Source: Corticium candelabrum
Taxonomy: Eukaryota; Porifera; Homoscleromorpha; Homosclerophorida; Plakinidae
DNA length: 64,000 nt
Direction: 5' to 3'
Assembly (NCBI RefSeq): GCF_963422355.1
Contig: NC_085093.1
Coordinates: 1,276,551 to 1,340,550, forward strand
Shown piece by piece: positions 1 to 17,268 of the stretch (position 1 is the stretch's first letter; the number at the start of each line of letters is the position of its first letter). A model generated the notes under the pieces. It was not told the DNA's origin and searched no databases. It saw only the letters and a program-made list of their open reading frames with translations. Made by a program: the position numbers and the translations under genes.

Positions 1-1
1 A

Positions 2-3000
2 AAAGAGCTCAATATGGAGAAGGTACTGAAAGAATTGGATGCCACATGGTCAACCATGGAGTTTGAACATGAGGAACATGCTCGTACAGGGCTACTGATG
101 CTGAAGTCAAGTGAAGAACTCATTGAAACATTAGAAGACAACCAAGTGCAGCTGCAAAACATGATAACGTCTAAATACATTGCCTTTTTTCTTGAAGATG
201 TGTCTGGATGGCAGAAGAAGTTATCTACAGCTGATTCTGTCATCAACATTTGGTTTGAGGTCCAACGGACGTGGTCTCATCTGGAAAGCATCTTTATAGG
301 GTCGGCTGATATTCGGAATCAATTGCCAACTGATTCCAAGCGCTTTGATGGCATTGATGAAGATTTCAAAATTTTAATGGCTGATGCTGCAAGTACTCCT
401 AATGTGGTTGATGCAACAAACAAGCCAAAGCTTTTTGAGAAACTGGAAGACATACAGAGTCGACTAGCTATATGTGAGAAGGCCCTGGCTGAATATCTGG
501 AGACAAAGCGCCTTGCATTTCCTCGATTCTATTTTGTGTCTCCTGCTGACTTGTTAGATATTCTGTCGAAAGGCAACCAACCGAAAGAGGTAGCTCGGCA
601 TCTTTCCAAACTATTTGACAACATGGCAAAACTTAAATTTCAAGATGAAGAAGAACCAGGCAAGGAAACAAAGGTTGCAGTAGCCATGTACAGTAAAGAA
701 GGTGAATATGTTCCATTTGATGCTTCATGTGACTGTGTTGGTCAAGTGGAAGTTTGGCTTAATCGCCTAATGGATACCATGCGTTCTACTGTTCGACAAG
801 AGCTCTCTGACGGTGTTGTGTCATATGAGGAGAAGCCTCGTCACCATTGGTTATTTGACTATCCAGCTCAAGTTGCTCTTTCTACAACACAAATCTGGTG
901 GACAACAGAAGTAAATATTGCCTTCAGTCGACTGGAAGAAGGATATGAAAATGCACTAAAGGACTACAATAAGAAACAAGTCACTCAACTTACTGATTTA
1001 ATTGGCATGCTTCTTGGTGACCTGTCAAAAGGAGATCGTCAAAAAATTATGACGATCTGTACTATTGATGTGCATGCTCGTGATGTTGTGAGTAAGATGA
1101 TCCAGCAGAAGGTAGAAAACTCACAGGCATTTCTTTGGCTCAGTCAGTTGAGGCATCGGTGGGATGATGCTCAGAAGCATTGCTTTGCTAATATTTGTGA
1201 TGCTCAGTTTAAATACTCATATGAGTATTTGGGTAATACAGCTCGTCTTGTCATTACACCACTCACAGATCGTTGCTACATCACGTTAACACAGTCTTTG
1301 CATTTGACAATGAGTGGAGCTCCAGCAGGACCAGCAGGAACAGGAAAAACAGAAACTACAAAGGATTTGGGTCGTGCACTTGGCATTATGGTGTACGTAT
1401 TCAACTGCTCAGAGCAAATGGATTACAAATCTATTGGTAACATTTACAAGGGTCTTGCACAAACAGGAGCTTGGGGATGTTTTGATGAATTTAACAGAAT
1501 CTCTATTGAAGTGTTGTCTGTTGTAGCTGTGCAAGTAAAGACAATTCAGGATGCCATTCGGGACAAAAAGCAGAAATTTTTGTTCCTTGGTGAAGAAATT
1601 CGTCTTACACCAACTGTTGGGCTTTTTATTACAATGAATCCAGGATATGCTGGTCGTACAGAGTTACCCGAAAACTTGAAAGCTCTATTTCGTCCCTGTG
1701 CCATGGTAGTACCTGATTTTGAACTCATTTGTGAAATCATGTTGGTTGCTGAAGGTTTTATTGATGCTCGTCTTCTTGCTCGTAAATTTATCACTCTCTA
1801 TACACTTTGTCGGGAGTTGCTGTCAAAGCAAGATCACTATGATTGGGGCTTACGAGCCATCAAGTCAGTACTGGTTGTAGCTGGTGCTCTAAAGCGTGGT
1901 GATCGTGGCCGACCAGAGGATCAGGTACTGATGCGAGCTTTACGTGATTTTAACTTGCCAAAGATTGTTTCTGATGATGTGCCTATTTTTATGGGTCTTA
2001 TTGGTGACCTTTTTCCAGCTTTGAATGTTCCAAGGAAGCGAGATGAGGAATTGGAGGTATTAGTCAAGAAATCTGCCCAGGAGTTAACATTACAACCAGA
2101 AGACAACTTTGTTTTGAAGGTTGTGCAACTGGAAGAACTTCTAGCTGTTCGTCATTCTGTATTTGTGCTGGGAGGTGCTGGATCAGGTAAAACTCAGGTA
2201 ATTAAGACACTGAACAAGACTTACCAGAACAGAAAGTGGCGGCCACACCTGTGTGATATGAATCCCAAGGCTGTTTCCCCGGCTGAGTTGTTTGGCTGTA
2301 TCAATCCTGCGACACGAGAATGGAAAGATGGCCTCTTGTCTACAACTATGCGTGATCTTTCCGGTATTGCCAATGACAGCCCCAAATGGATTGTTTTAGA
2401 TGGAGACATTGACCCAATGTGGATTGAGTCACTTAACACAGTCATGGATGACAACAAGGTGCTTACTTTGGCCAGCAATGAACGGATTCCACTTACCCCA
2501 TCTATGCGTCTGGTTTTTGAAATTGGCCACTTGAAATATGCTACCCCAGCCACAGTTTCAAGAGCTGGCATACTCTTCATCAATGCTAATGATGTTGGCT
2601 GGAACCCATTTGTGACCAGTTGGATTGACAAACGTGAAGCTCAAGCTGAGAAAGCAAATCTAATTATTCTCTTTGAGAAGTATGTACCCACATGCTTAGA
2701 TACACTTCGCACTCGGTTCAAGAAGATTACACCTGTGACTGACTTTAGCATGGTTCAGACTCTTTGTTACTTGCTTGAGTGTTTTCTCACGCCACAGAAT
2801 ACTCCTCAAGATTGCCCAAAAGAGTGGTTTGAACTCTACTTTGTCTTTGCTGCTGTATGGGCATTTGGCGGCTCAATGTTTCAGGACCAATTGGTTGATT
2901 ACCGGGTTGAATTCACTAAGTGGTGGGTAACTGAATTCAAAACAGTAAAATTCCCATCGCAGGGCACTGTCTTTGATTACTTTCTTGATAACGAAACAAA

Positions 3001-6000
3001 GAAATTTCTTAGCTGGCAAGACAAAGTGCCAAAGTTTGAGTTTGATCCAGACATGCCACTTCAGGCTTCTCTGGTGCATACTTCAGAAACGACTCGCTAT
3101 CGGTTCTTTATGGACCTGTTGATGGGCAATATGAGACCAGTCATGCTGGTTGGTAATGCTGGCTCGGGAAAGACTGTACTGGTACAGGACAAATTGTCTG
3201 GCCTTGATGAGGATTTCCTAGTGTCAACTATCCCATTTAATCACTACACTACAGCTGCTATGCTGCAAGCTGTTATGGAGAAGCCACTGGAAAAGAAAGC
3301 TGGTCGCAACTATGGTCCTCCTGGTACCAAGAAGCTGATATACTTTATTGATGATATGAACATGCCAGAAGTGGATACTTATGGTACTGTATCTCCCCAC
3401 ACACTGATTCGGCAGCACTTGGATTATCATCATTGGTATGATAGACAGAAGTTGCAGCTTAAAGAAATCCGTAATGTCCAATATGTAGCCTGTATGAACC
3501 CCACTGCAGGCAGCTTCACCATCAATCCACGCCTTCAGCGTCATTTCAGTGTTTTTGCTGTTAGTTTTCCTGGCACAGATGCATTAAGAACTATTTACCA
3601 AACAATACTTACTGGTCATTTCAAGACAATTGGTGTTTCAAAAACTGTTACCAAAATCATCGAGAAAGTGGTTGATACAGCTTTGCAACTTCATTCAAAA
3701 ATTGCAAGCACATTTCTACCTACTGCCATTAAATTCCACTACATTTTCAACTTAAGAGATCTGTCCAACATATTCCAAGGCCTGCTGTTCAGCTCTGGAG
3801 ATACTCTCAAGGCACCCATTGATGTTGTGAGACTTTGGCTACACGAATCTTGTAGGGTGTACAGAGACAAGCTAGTTGATACCAAGGACATGGAGGCATT
3901 TGACAAACTTCAGCTGGAAGTGGTTAAGAAAGGATTTGAAGACATAGATGAAGAGAATCTTAAATTAGATCCATTGATTGTATGCCACTTTGCTCAGGGT
4001 ATAGGCGAACCAAAATATTCGCTTGTTGGTGGATGGGAACCACTGAAAAAGCTGTTAGAGGAAGCTTTGGACAACTACAATGAAGTTAATGCTGTCATGA
4101 ATTTGGAATTGTTTGAAGATGCCATGACTCATGTTTGCCGTATCAATCGTATCTTGGAGTCCCCACGAGGTAATGCTCTCCTTGTAGGTGTTGGTGGCTC
4201 TGGGAAGCAATCTCTTACTAGACTAGCTGCTTTTGTTAGCAGCCTGGAAGTGTTCCAAATCACTCTTAGAAAAGGTTACTCGTCAGCTGATCTAAAGACT
4301 GACTTGGCCCAGCTTTATATAAAATCTGGATTAAAAAACATTGGAACAGTCTTTCTCTTGACTGATGCACAAGTTCCAGATGAGAAGTTTCTTGTACTTA
4401 TAAATGATCTACTTGCTTCTGGTGAAATTCCTGATTTGTTTGTTGATGATGAACTGGAGAGCGTGATAGCTGGTGTGCGCAATGAGGTAAAAGGATTAGG
4501 TCTACAGGACACCCGTGAGAACTGTTGGAAATTCTTCATTGATCGAGTGAGGCGGCAACTAAAGGTTGTGCTCTGCTTCTCACCTGTTGGTTCCACCCTT
4601 CGAGTTAGGGGAAGGAAATTTCCAGCAGTTGTCAATTGTACTTGTATTGATTGGTTCCATGAGTGGCCAGAAGAGGCTCTTCAGTCTGTCAGTTATCGAT
4701 TTCTAAGTGAAGATGAGCTGATACCAGCTGATCTCCGTCAACCAATTAGTCAGTTCATGGCTTTTGCTCATACTAGTGTTAATGAGGCAAGTAAGATGTA
4801 CTTGGCAAATGAGCGTCGATACAACTACACAACTCCAAAGAGTTTCTTAGAACAGATCAAATTGTATCAGACTTTACTGAAGAAACAAGCAGTGGAACTG
4901 CAGCAAAAGATGGACAGGTTAGACAATGGTTTGCAGAAACTGCAGAGCACTGCATCACAGGTAGATGATCTGAAAGCTAAATTAGCCACACAAGAAGTAG
5001 AATTGACACAGAAAAATGAAGATGCTGATAAGCTTATTCAGGTTGTCGGAGTTGAGACTGAGAAAGTAAGTAAGGAAAAGAAAATAGCAGATGACGAGGA
5101 AGAGAAGGTGGCTGCTATTAACAAAGTAGTATCTGAAAAGCAGAAGTCCTGTGAAACAGATCTAGCAAAGGCTGAGCCAGCTTTAAAAGCAGCAGAAGAG
5201 GCTCTAAACACACTGAACAAGAACAATCTAACTGAGCTGAAATCTTTTGGTCAACCTCCTCCTGCAGTGGTCAATGTTGCTGCTGCTGTGATGATGTTGA
5301 TGGCACCTGCAAGTAAGATTCCAAAAGATAGGAGTTGGAAGGCAGCTAAGCTGATGATGGCTAAAGTTGATGCATTCTTGGACGCTCTCATCAACTTTGA
5401 TAAAGAGAACATTGCTGATTCCAATCTAAAGGCAATACAACCATACTTGGACAACCCAGAATTTCATCCTGATTTTATTCGCTCTAAATCATTTGCTGCA
5501 GCTGGTCTTTGTGCTTGGGCAATAAATATAGTCAGTTTCTACAGAGTTTTCTGTGATGTTGAACCCAAACGTATTGCATTGGCAGAGGCCAATGCTGATT
5601 TGCAGGCTGCTCAAGAAAGACTTACTGGAATCAAGGCAAAGATAAAGGAACTCGATGAGAACTTGGCATGCTTGACTGCCAAGTTTGAAAAAGCTACTGC
5701 TGAAAAGCTCAAGTGTCAACAAGAAGCTGAGTCAACAGCATTGACAATCTCATTAGCCAATCGTCTTGTCAATGGTTTGGCATCAGAGAATGTTCGTTGG
5801 GCTGAGTCGGTGAAGCATTTCAAAGAGGCTGAGAAGACTCTACCAGGAGATGTTTTGCTGATCACAGCGTTTGTCTCTTATGTTGGCTGTTTTGGTCGCC
5901 GCTACCGGTTATCACTGATGGAAGAGAAGTGGATACCCCATATCAAGTCAAGCACAATTCCAACTACTGATGGTTTAGATCCACTTACTCTACTTGTTGA

Positions 6001-9000
6001 CGATGCTACTGTTGCTGGTTGGAACAATCAAGATTTGCCTAGTGATCGCATGTCTACTGAGAATGCTACCATCATGACAAACTGTGAACGCTGGCCATTG
6101 TTGATTGATCCACAGTTGCAAGGCATCAAATGGGTGAAAAATCAGGGTGGTAGCGAGCTAAGAGTTGTACGTCTAGGTGCACGAGGATATCTAGATACCA
6201 TAGAACGAGCTGTTTCCAATGGTGAAACTGTATTGATTGAAAACATTGGTGAATGGGTTGATCCAGTTTTGGATCCAATTCTGGGCCGAAACACTATCAA
6301 GAAGGGTCGCTATATTAAAATGGGAGACAAGGAAGTTGAGTATAGTTCTAACTTCAGACTCATTCTACATACAAAATTGGCTAATCCACACTACAAACCT
6401 GAGATGCAGGCACAAACAACTCTTATAAACTTTACTGTAACAGTTGATGGTTTGGAGGACCAACTCCTAGCTGATGTAGTGGCGAAGGAAAGACCAGACT
6501 TGGAAGAGACAAAGGACAGATTGACAAGACAACAGAACCAATTCAAAATTGAGTTGAAAAAATTGGAAGATGACTTACTTGCTCGCCTGTCTGCTGCAGG
6601 AGGTAATTTCCTTGGTGATACAACTCTGGTTGAGAACCTTGAAACTACAAAGAAAACTGCAGCTGAAATTGAAATACAGGTTAATGAGGCACAGGCGACT
6701 GAAGAGAAAATCAACACAGCTAGAGAAAATTACAGACCAGCTGCAGCTCGTGCTGCCATGGTCTACTTTATTCTTAACGATCTAAACATAATCAATCCAA
6801 TATATCAGTTCTCACTGAAAGCATTCAAGGTTGTATTTATGAAGGCCGTTGAACTGGCAGAGAAGTCTGATGATGTGAAGCAGAGAGTTGAAACATTGAT
6901 TGATGCTATTACTTATAGTGTGTTTGTTTACACAGCACGTGGCTTGTTTGAACGTGATAAAATTATATTCACAGCTCAACTTGCTTTCCAGGTCTTGCTA
7001 AAGAAGAAGGATATCAATCCTATTGAGCTGGACTTCCTATTAAGGTTTCCTGTTGTGCTAAATGTTGTCAGCCCTGTTGACTTTCTCAACAACACTTCAT
7101 GGGGTGGAATTAAGGCTCTTTCAGCCATGGAGGAATTTCGAAACTTGGATCGTGATATTGAAGGGTCAGCTAAACGTTGGAAAAAGTTTGTTGAAAGTGA
7201 GGGCCCCGAGAAGGAGAAGTTCCCACAAGAATGGAAGAACAAGAGCCCTTTGCAAAAGCTTTGCATGATGCGTGCCTTACGTCCTGACAGGATGGTTTAT
7301 GCAGTAAAGATTTTTGTGGATGAGAAGCTGGGATCTAAGTATGTAGAATCAAAACCGGTTGAATTTGCAAAGTCTTATGAAGAGAGTGGGCCTGGAACAC
7401 CCATTTTCTTTGTACTTTCTCCTGGTGTTGATCCTCTGAAGGATGTAGAGGCTCTTGGTTTGAAACTGGGATTTACAATTGACAATGGAAATCTAAAGAA
7501 CATATCACTGGGACAGGGTCAGGAAGTGGTTGCTGAGAATGCATTGGATGTAGCAGCCAAGGAGGGTCATTGGGTTATCTTGCAAAATATTCATCTTGTT
7601 GCAAAGTGGTTGGCAACTCTGGATAAGAAACTGGAATCATATAGTGTAGGAAGCCATGAGGCATATCGTGTCTACATCTCTGCAGAACCTGCGGCAACCC
7701 GAGATGCACACATCATTCCCCAAGGAATTCTTCAAGCGTCAATTAAAATCACAAATGAGCCTCCGACTGGAATGAAAGCCAATGTGGTGAAGGCACTAAA
7801 CTGCTTCAATCAGGATACACTAGAGATGTGTGCAAGAGAAACAGAATTCAAGAGCATTCTATTCTCTCTGTGCTACTTTCACGCTGTAGTGTCAGAGAGG
7901 CGAAAGTTTGGTGCTCAAGGCTGGAATAGACCATATCCTTTTAATGTTGGTGATCTAACTATCAGTGCTAATGTACTGTACAACTACTTGGAAGCTAATC
8001 CCAAGGTTCCATGGGATGATCTGCGGTACTTGTTTGGTGAAATTATGTATGGTGGCCACATCACAGATGACTGGGATCGTCGACTGTGTAAGACTTATTT
8101 GGGAGAGTATGTTCGACCTGAAGTGTTGGAGGGAGATGCAAATTTGGCTCCTGGATTCCCGCCACCTCCTAGCTCTGACTTTGTTGGGTATGTGCGATAT
8201 GTAGAAGATGTTCTTCCTCAAGAGAGCCCGTACCTGTATGGGCTCCACCCTAACGCTGAGATTGATTTTCTGACAACTACATCAGAGAACCTGTTTAGAA
8301 CAGTTCTAGAGATGCAACCACGTGATTCTAGTGGGGAAGGCGCTGGTGGAGCTACACGTGAAGAGGTAGTGAAGCAAATATTGGATGAGACTTTGGAGAA
8401 GTTGCCTGAAGAGTTCAATGTGCCTGAGCTAATGGCCCGTGCTGAGGATAAGACTCCATATGTTGTTGTGGCATTCCAAGAATGTGAACGAATGAATACT
8501 CTCACAAGAGAGATACGTCGATCATTAAAAGAGTTAGACTTGGGCTTGAAAGGTGAATTGACCATCACATCAGACATGGAGAATTTACAAAATTCACTCT
8601 ACCTTGATTCTGTCCCAGAGACATGGGCAAAGCGAGCTTACCCTTCACTCTATAACCTCAGTATATGGTACAGAGACTTGCTGAACAGAATAAAGGAGTT
8701 AGAAAGCTGGGTTGCTGATTTCCAAATGCCAACTGCTGTGTGGCTTGGTGGACTGTTCAATCCCCAATCATTCCTCACTGCTATCATGCAGTCTATGGCA
8801 AGAAAGAATGAGTGGCCACTTGACAAGATGTGCCTTCAGTGTGATGTGAGTAAGAAGCAAAAGGAAGATTTCACCAGTGCCCCTCGAGAAGGGGCCTATG
8901 TGCATAGCTTGTACATGGAAGGAGCCCGATGGGACACCCAGACAGGCATGATACAGGATTCAAAGCTCAAAGACCTCACACCGGCTGTACCAGTCATATT

Positions 9001-9169
9001 TGTTCGCGCTATACCAGTTGATAAGCAAGAAACAAAGAATGTGTATGAGTGTCCAGTTTACAAGACTAAGCAACGTGGCCCGACGTTTGTGTGGACATTC
9101 AACTTGAAGACCAAGGAAAAACCAGCCAAATGGGTCATTGCTGGAGTTGCTCTTTTGCTCAGTGCTTGA
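2..9169 (+). CDS. Axonemal outer-arm dynein heavy chain, DNAH9/11/17-like (5' partial)
   Basis: Motor subunit of the ciliary outer dynein arm; ATP hydrolysis drives microtubule sliding. The frame is already open at base 2, so the ATG at 14 is not a real start; family members are about 4,450 residues, so roughly 1,400 N-terminal tail residues lie outside the window. Seen, numbering from that ATG: linker region (1-400), AAA1 P-loop GPAGTGKT (439-446) with Walker B CFDEFNR, AAA2 GGAGSGKT (720-727), AAA3 GNAGSGKT (1047-1054), AAA4 GVGGSGKQ (1392-1399), coiled-coil stalk enclosing the microtubule-binding domain (about 1610-2000), AAA5/6 and the C-terminal domain ending at TGA 9167-9169. All four P-loops are intact. 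The linker and AAA1 text match the DNAH9/11/17 branch best. Odd: no intron in 9.1 kb although every other gene here is heavily split. It converges on the MGRN1-like gene 219 bp away. Confidence 0.96.
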   Translation, partial: KELNMEKVLKELDATWSTMEFEHEEHARTGLLMLKSSEELIETLEDNQVQLQNMITSKYIAFFLEDVSGWQKKLSTADSVINIWFEVQRTWSHLESIFIGSADIRNQLPTDSKRFDGIDEDFKILMADAASTPNVVDATNKPKLFEKLEDIQSRLAICEKALAEYLETKRLAFPRFYFVSPADLLDILSKGNQPKEVARHLSKLFDNMAKLKFQDEEEPGKETKVAVAMYSKEGEYVPFDASCDCVGQVEVWLNRLMDTMRSTVRQELSDGVVSYEEKPRHHWLFDYPAQVALSTTQIWWTTEVNIAFSRLEEGYENALKDYNKKQVTQLTDLIGMLLGDLSKGDRQKIMTICTIDVHARDVVSKMIQQKVENSQAFLWLSQLRHRWDDAQKHCFANICDAQFKYSYEYLGNTARLVITPLTDRCYITLTQSLHLTMSGAPAGPAGTGKTETTKDLGRALGIMVYVFNCSEQMDYKSIGNIYKGLAQTGAWGCFDEFNRISIEVLSVVAVQVKTIQDAIRDKKQKFLFLGEEIRLTPTVGLFITMNPGYAGRTELPENLKALFRPCAMVVPDFELICEIMLVAEGFIDARLLARKFITLYTLCRELLSKQDHYDWGLRAIKSVLVVAGALKRGDRGRPEDQVLMRALRDFNLPKIVSDDVPIFMGLIGDLFPALNVPRKRDEELEVLVKKSAQELTLQPEDNFVLKVVQLEELLAVRHSVFVLGGAGSGKTQVIKTLNKTYQNRKWRPHLCDMNPKAVSPAELFGCINPATREWKDGLLSTTMRDLSGIANDSPKWIVLDGDIDPMWIESLNTVMDDNKVLTLASNERIPLTPSMRLVFEIGHLKYATPATVSRAGILFINANDVGWNPFVTSWIDKREAQAEKANLIILFEKYVPTCLDTLRTRFKKITPVTDFSMVQTLCYLLECFLTPQNTPQDCPKEWFELYFVFAAVWAFGGSMFQDQLVDYRVEFTKWWVTEFKTVKFPSQGTVFDYFLDNETKKFLSWQDKVPKFEFDPDMPLQASLVHTSETTRYRFFMDLLMGNMRPVMLVGNAGSGKTVLVQDKLSGLDEDFLVSTIPFNHYTTAAMLQAVMEKPLEKKAGRNYGPPGTKKLIYFIDDMNMPEVDTYGTVSPHTLIRQHLDYHHWYDRQKLQLKEIRNVQYVACMNPTAGSFTINPRLQRHFSVFAVSFPGTDALRTIYQTILTGHFKTIGVSKTVTKIIEKVVDTALQLHSKIASTFLPTAIKFHYIFNLRDLSNIFQGLLFSSGDTLKAPIDVVRLWLHESCRVYRDKLVDTKDMEAFDKLQLEVVKKGFEDIDEENLKLDPLIVCHFAQGIGEPKYSLVGGWEPLKKLLEEALDNYNEVNAVMNLELFEDAMTHVCRINRILESPRGNALLVGVGGSGKQSLTRLAAFVSSLEVFQITLRKGYSSADLKTDLAQLYIKSGLKNIGTVFLLTDAQVPDEKFLVLINDLLASGEIPDLFVDDELESVIAGVRNEVKGLGLQDTRENCWKFFIDRVRRQLKVVLCFSPVGSTLRVRGRKFPAVVNCTCIDWFHEWPEEALQSVSYRFLSEDELIPADLRQPISQFMAFAHTSVNEASKMYLANERRYNYTTPKSFLEQIKLYQTLLKKQAVELQQKMDRLDNGLQKLQSTASQVDDLKAKLATQEVELTQKNEDADKLIQVVGVETEKVSKEKKIADDEEEKVAAINKVVSEKQKSCETDLAKAEPALKAAEEALNTLNKNNLTELKSFGQPPPAVVNVAAAVMMLMAPASKIPKDRSWKAAKLMMAKVDAFLDALINFDKENIADSNLKAIQPYLDNPEFHPDFIRSKSFAAAGLCAWAINIVSFYRVFCDVEPKRIALAEANADLQAAQERLTGIKAKIKELDENLACLTAKFEKATAEKLKCQQEAESTALTISLANRLVNGLASENVRWAESVKHFKEAEKTLPGDVLLITAFVSYVGCFGRRYRLSLMEEKWIPHIKSSTIPTTDGLDPLTLLVDDATVAGWNNQDLPSDRMSTENATIMTNCERWPLLIDPQLQGIKWVKNQGGSELRVVRLGARGYLDTIERAVSNGETVLIENIGEWVDPVLDPILGRNTIKKGRYIKMGDKEVEYSSNFRLILHTKLANPHYKPEMQAQTTLINFTVTVDGLEDQLLADVVAKERPDLEETKDRLTRQQNQFKIELKKLEDDLLARLSAAGGNFLGDTTLVENLETTKKTAAEIEIQVNEAQATEEKINTARENYRPAAARAAMVYFILNDLNIINPIYQFSLKAFKVVFMKAVELAEKSDDVKQRVETLIDAITYSVFVYTARGLFERDKIIFTAQLAFQVLLKKKDINPIELDFLLRFPVVLNVVSPVDFLNNTSWGGIKALSAMEEFRNLDRDIEGSAKRWKKFVESEGPEKEKFPQEWKNKSPLQKLCMMRALRPDRMVYAVKIFVDEKLGSKYVESKPVEFAKSYEESGPGTPIFFVLSPGVDPLKDVEALGLKLGFTIDNGNLKNISLGQGQEVVAENALDVAAKEGHWVILQNIHLVAKWLATLDKKLESYSVGSHEAYRVYISAEPAATRDAHIIPQGILQASIKITNEPPTGMKANVVKALNCFNQDTLEMCARETEFKSILFSLCYFHAVVSERRKFGAQGWNRPYPFNVGDLTISANVLYNYLEANPKVPWDDLRYLFGEIMYGGHITDDWDRRLCKTYLGEYVRPEVLEGDANLAPGFPPPPSSDFVGYVRYVEDVLPQESPYLYGLHPNAEIDFLTTTSENLFRTVLEMQPRDSSGEGAGGATREEVVKQILDETLEKLPEEFNVPELMARAEDKTPYVVVAFQECERMNTLTREIRRSLKELDLGLKGELTITSDMENLQNSLYLDSVPETWAKRAYPSLYNLSIWYRDLLNRIKELESWVADFQMPTAVWLGGLFNPQSFLTAIMQSMARKNEWPLDKMCLQCDVSKKQKEDFTSAPREGAYVHSLYMEGARWDTQTGMIQDSKLKDLTPAVPVIFVRAIPVDKQETKNVYECPVYKTKQRGPTFVWTFNLKTKEKPAKWVIAGVALLLSA

Positions 9170-9388
9170 ATTGTTGCATACTCATAACTTTACAATAGCA
9201 CTTAGCATGTGTTTGTTTACATGTCATGTACCTTCATCTAAACTATAAAAACCCACATTTGTAATTGAACTAGTGTCTTTTCATATGTAATCTACGTAGT
9301 CTTGCTATTGATGGACATTAAGAATCTATCTACAACATAACTGGTGACATGTCACATATGCATTTGTATCAGTACAACAATAACATGC

Positions 9389-13214
<3,826 letters not shown>

Positions 13215-13280
13215 GTTCACGTATACAAACACGCATGCGCAGTCTTTATGTAACTCTTATCCGGGATAGTGAAATCATTA
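13215..13280. promoter_or_regulatory. 66-bp divergent promoter with NRF1-like site
   Basis: The start codons of the MGRN1-like gene (13214, -) and GTPase-pseudokinase A (13281, +) are separated by only 66 bp, so the two genes must share core promoter sequence or overlap in their 5' UTRs. The palindromic CGCATGCGCA at 13232-13241 fits the NRF1 consensus often found in bidirectional animal promoters. No TATA box is seen. Transcription starts are inferred, not observed. Confidence 0.6.
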
Positions 13281-16200
13281 ATGGCTGCAGCGGTACGTTG
13301 TCACGAAATCACGAATCTTCACTAGCCTAATGCTCGGTGTTTTTTCAGGGTATTGGTTTCTCTTCTAGTTTTAGAATTGATGATGTGGGTGTGGGGCGTG
13401 TCCTCAACATGGACCTAGATGAGCTATTTGGATTGTGTGACGAGTTGGGTATCGAATCTGATGAATTAGTTGCATCTCAGCAGTTGCAAAGCTGTGTACT
13501 AGAGCACATGAAAGCGACTCGTGGCAAGGATCAAAACACGTCTCTAGCTGTGAGTGATTTCCGGGTCTATGAGAAGTTTTTTACCTAATTGATACTAATA
13601 CACAGCCGTTTGCTGAAACTGCGTTTGCTTTTGCGAGAGATGTTGACCGCAAGAGGCGTGAACTTGTCGCTGTGTTAAATGCAGCAGAGGAACTCCTTCA
13701 AGAGAAGGAGGGCAATGAGTTGTTTAGGAATATTGGACTGCAGAAATCAAGTTGTTGGATGCAGCGCAAAGATTTTGAATACGCCAGGAAATTGTGCGAA
13801 GGCAAACCTGTGCTACTAGTCGCAGGTACACTAGTAGCTAGGTCACTCATGCACTCACTCGTTCAAGCAGACACATGCAGTTAATATAATACACATACAT
13901 GCCTACCACTGTTACGAAAGTGGCCTTTTGTGACTCTAGTTCTGTATATGAGGACTGCATTGTTTCTGTCAAGAGTTTTTGTTATCTGGCTTAGTTAATG
14001 TTAATGGGTGGGTGTATCTCAAAATATGAGCATGTTGGAGCTGACAAAATCGGTGTTCATATAGTAGACTAGTCAACAATTGATATACCACTTTCTCAGA
14101 AACGTTTGAATATGTGGAATACATGCCTCATCTGCACTTATAATGAGACAGTTATTCGATATCAGTGTTGTATTTACTGGTGCACATGTATGACAGTTTA
14201 GCAATTAGTTTTGTAAACATTGGAAAAAGACTTTTTTTAAATTGTTGGTGAAAGTGACATTGACTAGGACACAACTAAATTCAATTTTATTTTATTATTT
14301 ATCGTTCATTGTTTTTATGAAATAATGATGAAAGATGGTCAATTGATGTAGAGATTTTGGTACATTCTGTTTGCCTTATAGGTAGCACTTCTGCTGGTAA
14401 GAGCACTTTGATCAATGCTCTACTCGGTGAACCTATACTACCAACATCATACAATGCAACAACATCTGTGTTGTGTGAAGTCAAATATTCAGATAAACCA
14501 GAATTGAAATATGCAGATCTTCACTTGCGTAAACATGGTAAAATAGAGAAGAAGCGAATGGGTCTTGGATCTGCAGATGATCAATCACAATTTGCAAGCT
14601 ACATGCAGCAAATCAAGCACACAGTGGGAGCTGGGAGTATGTCTTGTAAGCTTATTGAGATATTTTGGCCACTTAGCTTTTTGAAGGTACGTACAACTAA
14701 AATAAGACGTAATTACAGTTGAGTTAAAGTTGCATGTTCAATATTAATTTTTTGCATTTTGTTGTTTTGATTAGGATTTCACTCTGGTTGACAGTCCTGG
14801 TGTTACAGAAAAGGAAGGAGAATCAGTTGTTCGTCATATGACAGAACAATACCAGCGTAATTGTGCATGTGGATGTATTTATGTTCTGGATTCTACTCGT
14901 TCTGCACAAGAAGCTGGACAGGTGACTTCATAAGGAATTCTGAATGTTGCATGTTTATGACAGACTAGGGTTGCTACTGTTAGGTTGGAGGTCTCCTAAG
15001 AGCGATTTCAGACTCCATAAACTCACAACCACCACCACTGTCTGCTCTATTTGTACTGAACAAGTGGGATCTATTGGAACAACAGCAAACTGATGAAGAA
15101 CAGAAAGAGTTCAAAGGGTTGATTGCCAAACATATCGCTGACTGTTGGCCGGGCTTTCAACATAGCAAGCAACTGGTAACTATGAATGCACGACTTGCTC
15201 TTCAAGCTCAAGAACTTGGACAAACAACAAAAGATATGGATGTGCTTTGCAAGCGTATCGCTGACATGCTGCCAGTCACTTTTGACAGCTTGTTATACAA
15301 ATCACTGAGGTAAAATGTGGATATTAGTAACTGTTTAGATTAACAATAATATTCAATTATTGTACTATAGGCAACTAATGCTTCTAATGTACACAATATC
15401 AGACATGTTGGATGCTACAATTCGTTGTCTCCATTTACCTGTTGAGGAAAGAAGAGAGAAACAAAGAAAAGATTGGCAAGAACTAAATGAACTTAGGAAG
15501 AGTGTTGAACACGGCAAGTTGGCATCAGTAAGGGACAAGGTGATTAACAAATTAGAAGAATTGGTTCTTGTCATAGGACCATACTTGGAATCAGATGAAA
15601 GCTTGCAAACCGTGGAAGAAGCCAAGAAATCTCGACTAGAATATTGGCCATCGGATATCAAGGGTGCAATTAAGGAAGCCACTATTGTGGCTATTTGTGA
15701 ACATCCTCATTATAAAACAGTCTGTTTGTGGATTCAGAAAGAGCTTTTACACAAAGTGGAAGACCTTTGTGAAGAACTTAGTTTCTATCCTCATACAGGC
15801 TCTTATTCAAGAACGTCGCAAGTTACTCACCTTATTGATGTTGATACAATAGCAGCACAAGCCAATTTGACTCTTCCTGCTGTCTATGTGATAACTGCAC
15901 TTTCTGCTATCGGTGCAATGATGGTTGCTCGTATTTCTGGTAACTCTTCTGGCTTGGATGCTATGACAAGCATTTCTGACACAGTAAAAAACTGGAAATG
16001 TAGCACAGCTGTAGTTAATGGCTACAGAAAGCTTGTTGCACGTCTTAAGAAGGATGATTACAAGGAACTAAAGGAAGTGTTGGAGGCAATGTTGGTTGCA
16101 ACTGTTCCAACCGTGAAACTGCTGCTACAAGATATTCCTAATCATATTGATGCTCAAGAGCAGTTTATGACTGTTCGACTGAAACAGCAAGTGGGAGACT

Positions 16201-17268
16201 TGGGAAAGTTTGAACAGATGCTATGCACCTGTTTGCCGGTTACAATGTTGTTATCTCACTTTGCATTGGAGCTGTTTTATGGTCACAGTGTTCAAAGTAA
16301 TTTGTTTGAGTGTGAAGAAAACTTGGTAGGTGAATATCACTTCGGATTGGCATATACAAATAAGAACTCAGCATTGGGTAAAGTTGTTATTGTAATCAAT
16401 GAGGAAACGATTAAACAAAAATCAAGTGATATCTGGTGGGTTTGTCAGTTTAGGTGAGTCATATGGCATGGTGAATTTTGTGCTACTGCATGCTTCAACT
16501 GTTGTTGCCTTTTTAGAATGCAGAATCAGAGCAAGCTGCGCCATGTAAATATTGCCCAATTCTTCTCTGTAGTCTGTCTTCAGTCAGACCCATTGCGGTT
16601 AGGGCTTGTTGCAGAGGATTGTGGAAGCAAATCTCTGTATGATGCATTTATTGGCAATTCAGCCTGCAACAAGAATGGAAAGTCTATCAGTCTACAACAG
16701 ACAGCTGATGTCATTAAGCAACTACTTGAGGGACTAAAACATCTACATGACTCTGCACATGTGATGCATGGGCGATTGCAGCTCAAATCTATATGGGTAT
16801 GTTAGTGACACTTGTAGCGATCGTTTTACTTATAGAGTGTTTGTATGTTAGTTAGTGAACGATCTTGTCAAGATTGATGGTTTTGGAAGGCCGTGGACCA
16901 TATGTGACATTGATGAAATGAAATGCGATCAACTTGTATACTTAGCACCAGAGGTTAAGGAATTGAGGACTTTTGACATGTCAGTCGACATGTACAGTGC
17001 AGGAGTTATTCTTTGGGAGATTTGGAGTGGCCAAAGTGCGAACACAATTGCTAAGGCATGCATCAGCGAGAAAACATTTAGTGCCAAGCTATTAGAGTTT
17101 TCACGGCAACAAGAAAAAACAGAGAGTTTAGTATGGAAAGCTAATAAGTTGCGCATGTTGTTGGCAGATCTGACCGAAATGTGTTGCTCTGCCAAGTCAA
17201 CTGAAAGGCCAGTCGCCGCTAAAGCATTATCTCTTGTGAACTCTTGCTTGAACTCATGTTCAAAGTGA
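13281..17268 (+). CDS. GTPase-pseudokinase A: dynamin-like (mitofusin/BDLP-type) GTPase fused to a pseudokinase (9 exons, 996 aa)
   Basis: Exons: 13281-13292, 13349-13549, 13606-13825, 14382-14686, 14775-14921, 14984-15309, 15371-16453, 16517-16796, 16852-17268; all GT-AG and in frame. Domains: N-terminal helical motif MDLDELFGLCDELGI (about residues 26-60); GTPase with G1 GSTSAGKST (145-153), G3 DSPG (252-255) and G4 NKWD (321-324); long helical region; hydrophobic segment LPAVYVITALSAIGAMMVA (about 572-590); kinase fold from about 720. The kinase is degenerate: the beta-3 Lys position reads VVIVI, the catalytic loop is HGRLQLKSIW (849-858) in place of HRD, and DFG reads DGFG, while YLAPEV and WSGQ-type C-lobe motifs remain. 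So GTP binding is likely and phosphotransfer unlikely. The GSTSAGKST/DSPG/NKWD set resembles mitofusin/BDLP more than classical dynamin. The function is unknown; a membrane-associated signalling or defence role is only a guess. Confidence 0.88.

Noticed and set aside
1546-8577. Minus-strand and out-of-frame frames under the dynein gene
   Set aside because: Shadow frames of a 3,051-codon coding region with intact AAA motifs; none shows independent homology.
13281-17268. Reading gene A as an active receptor-interacting-type kinase
   Set aside because: The catalytic Asp, catalytic-loop Asn and beta-3 Lys are all absent, so activity cannot be supported.
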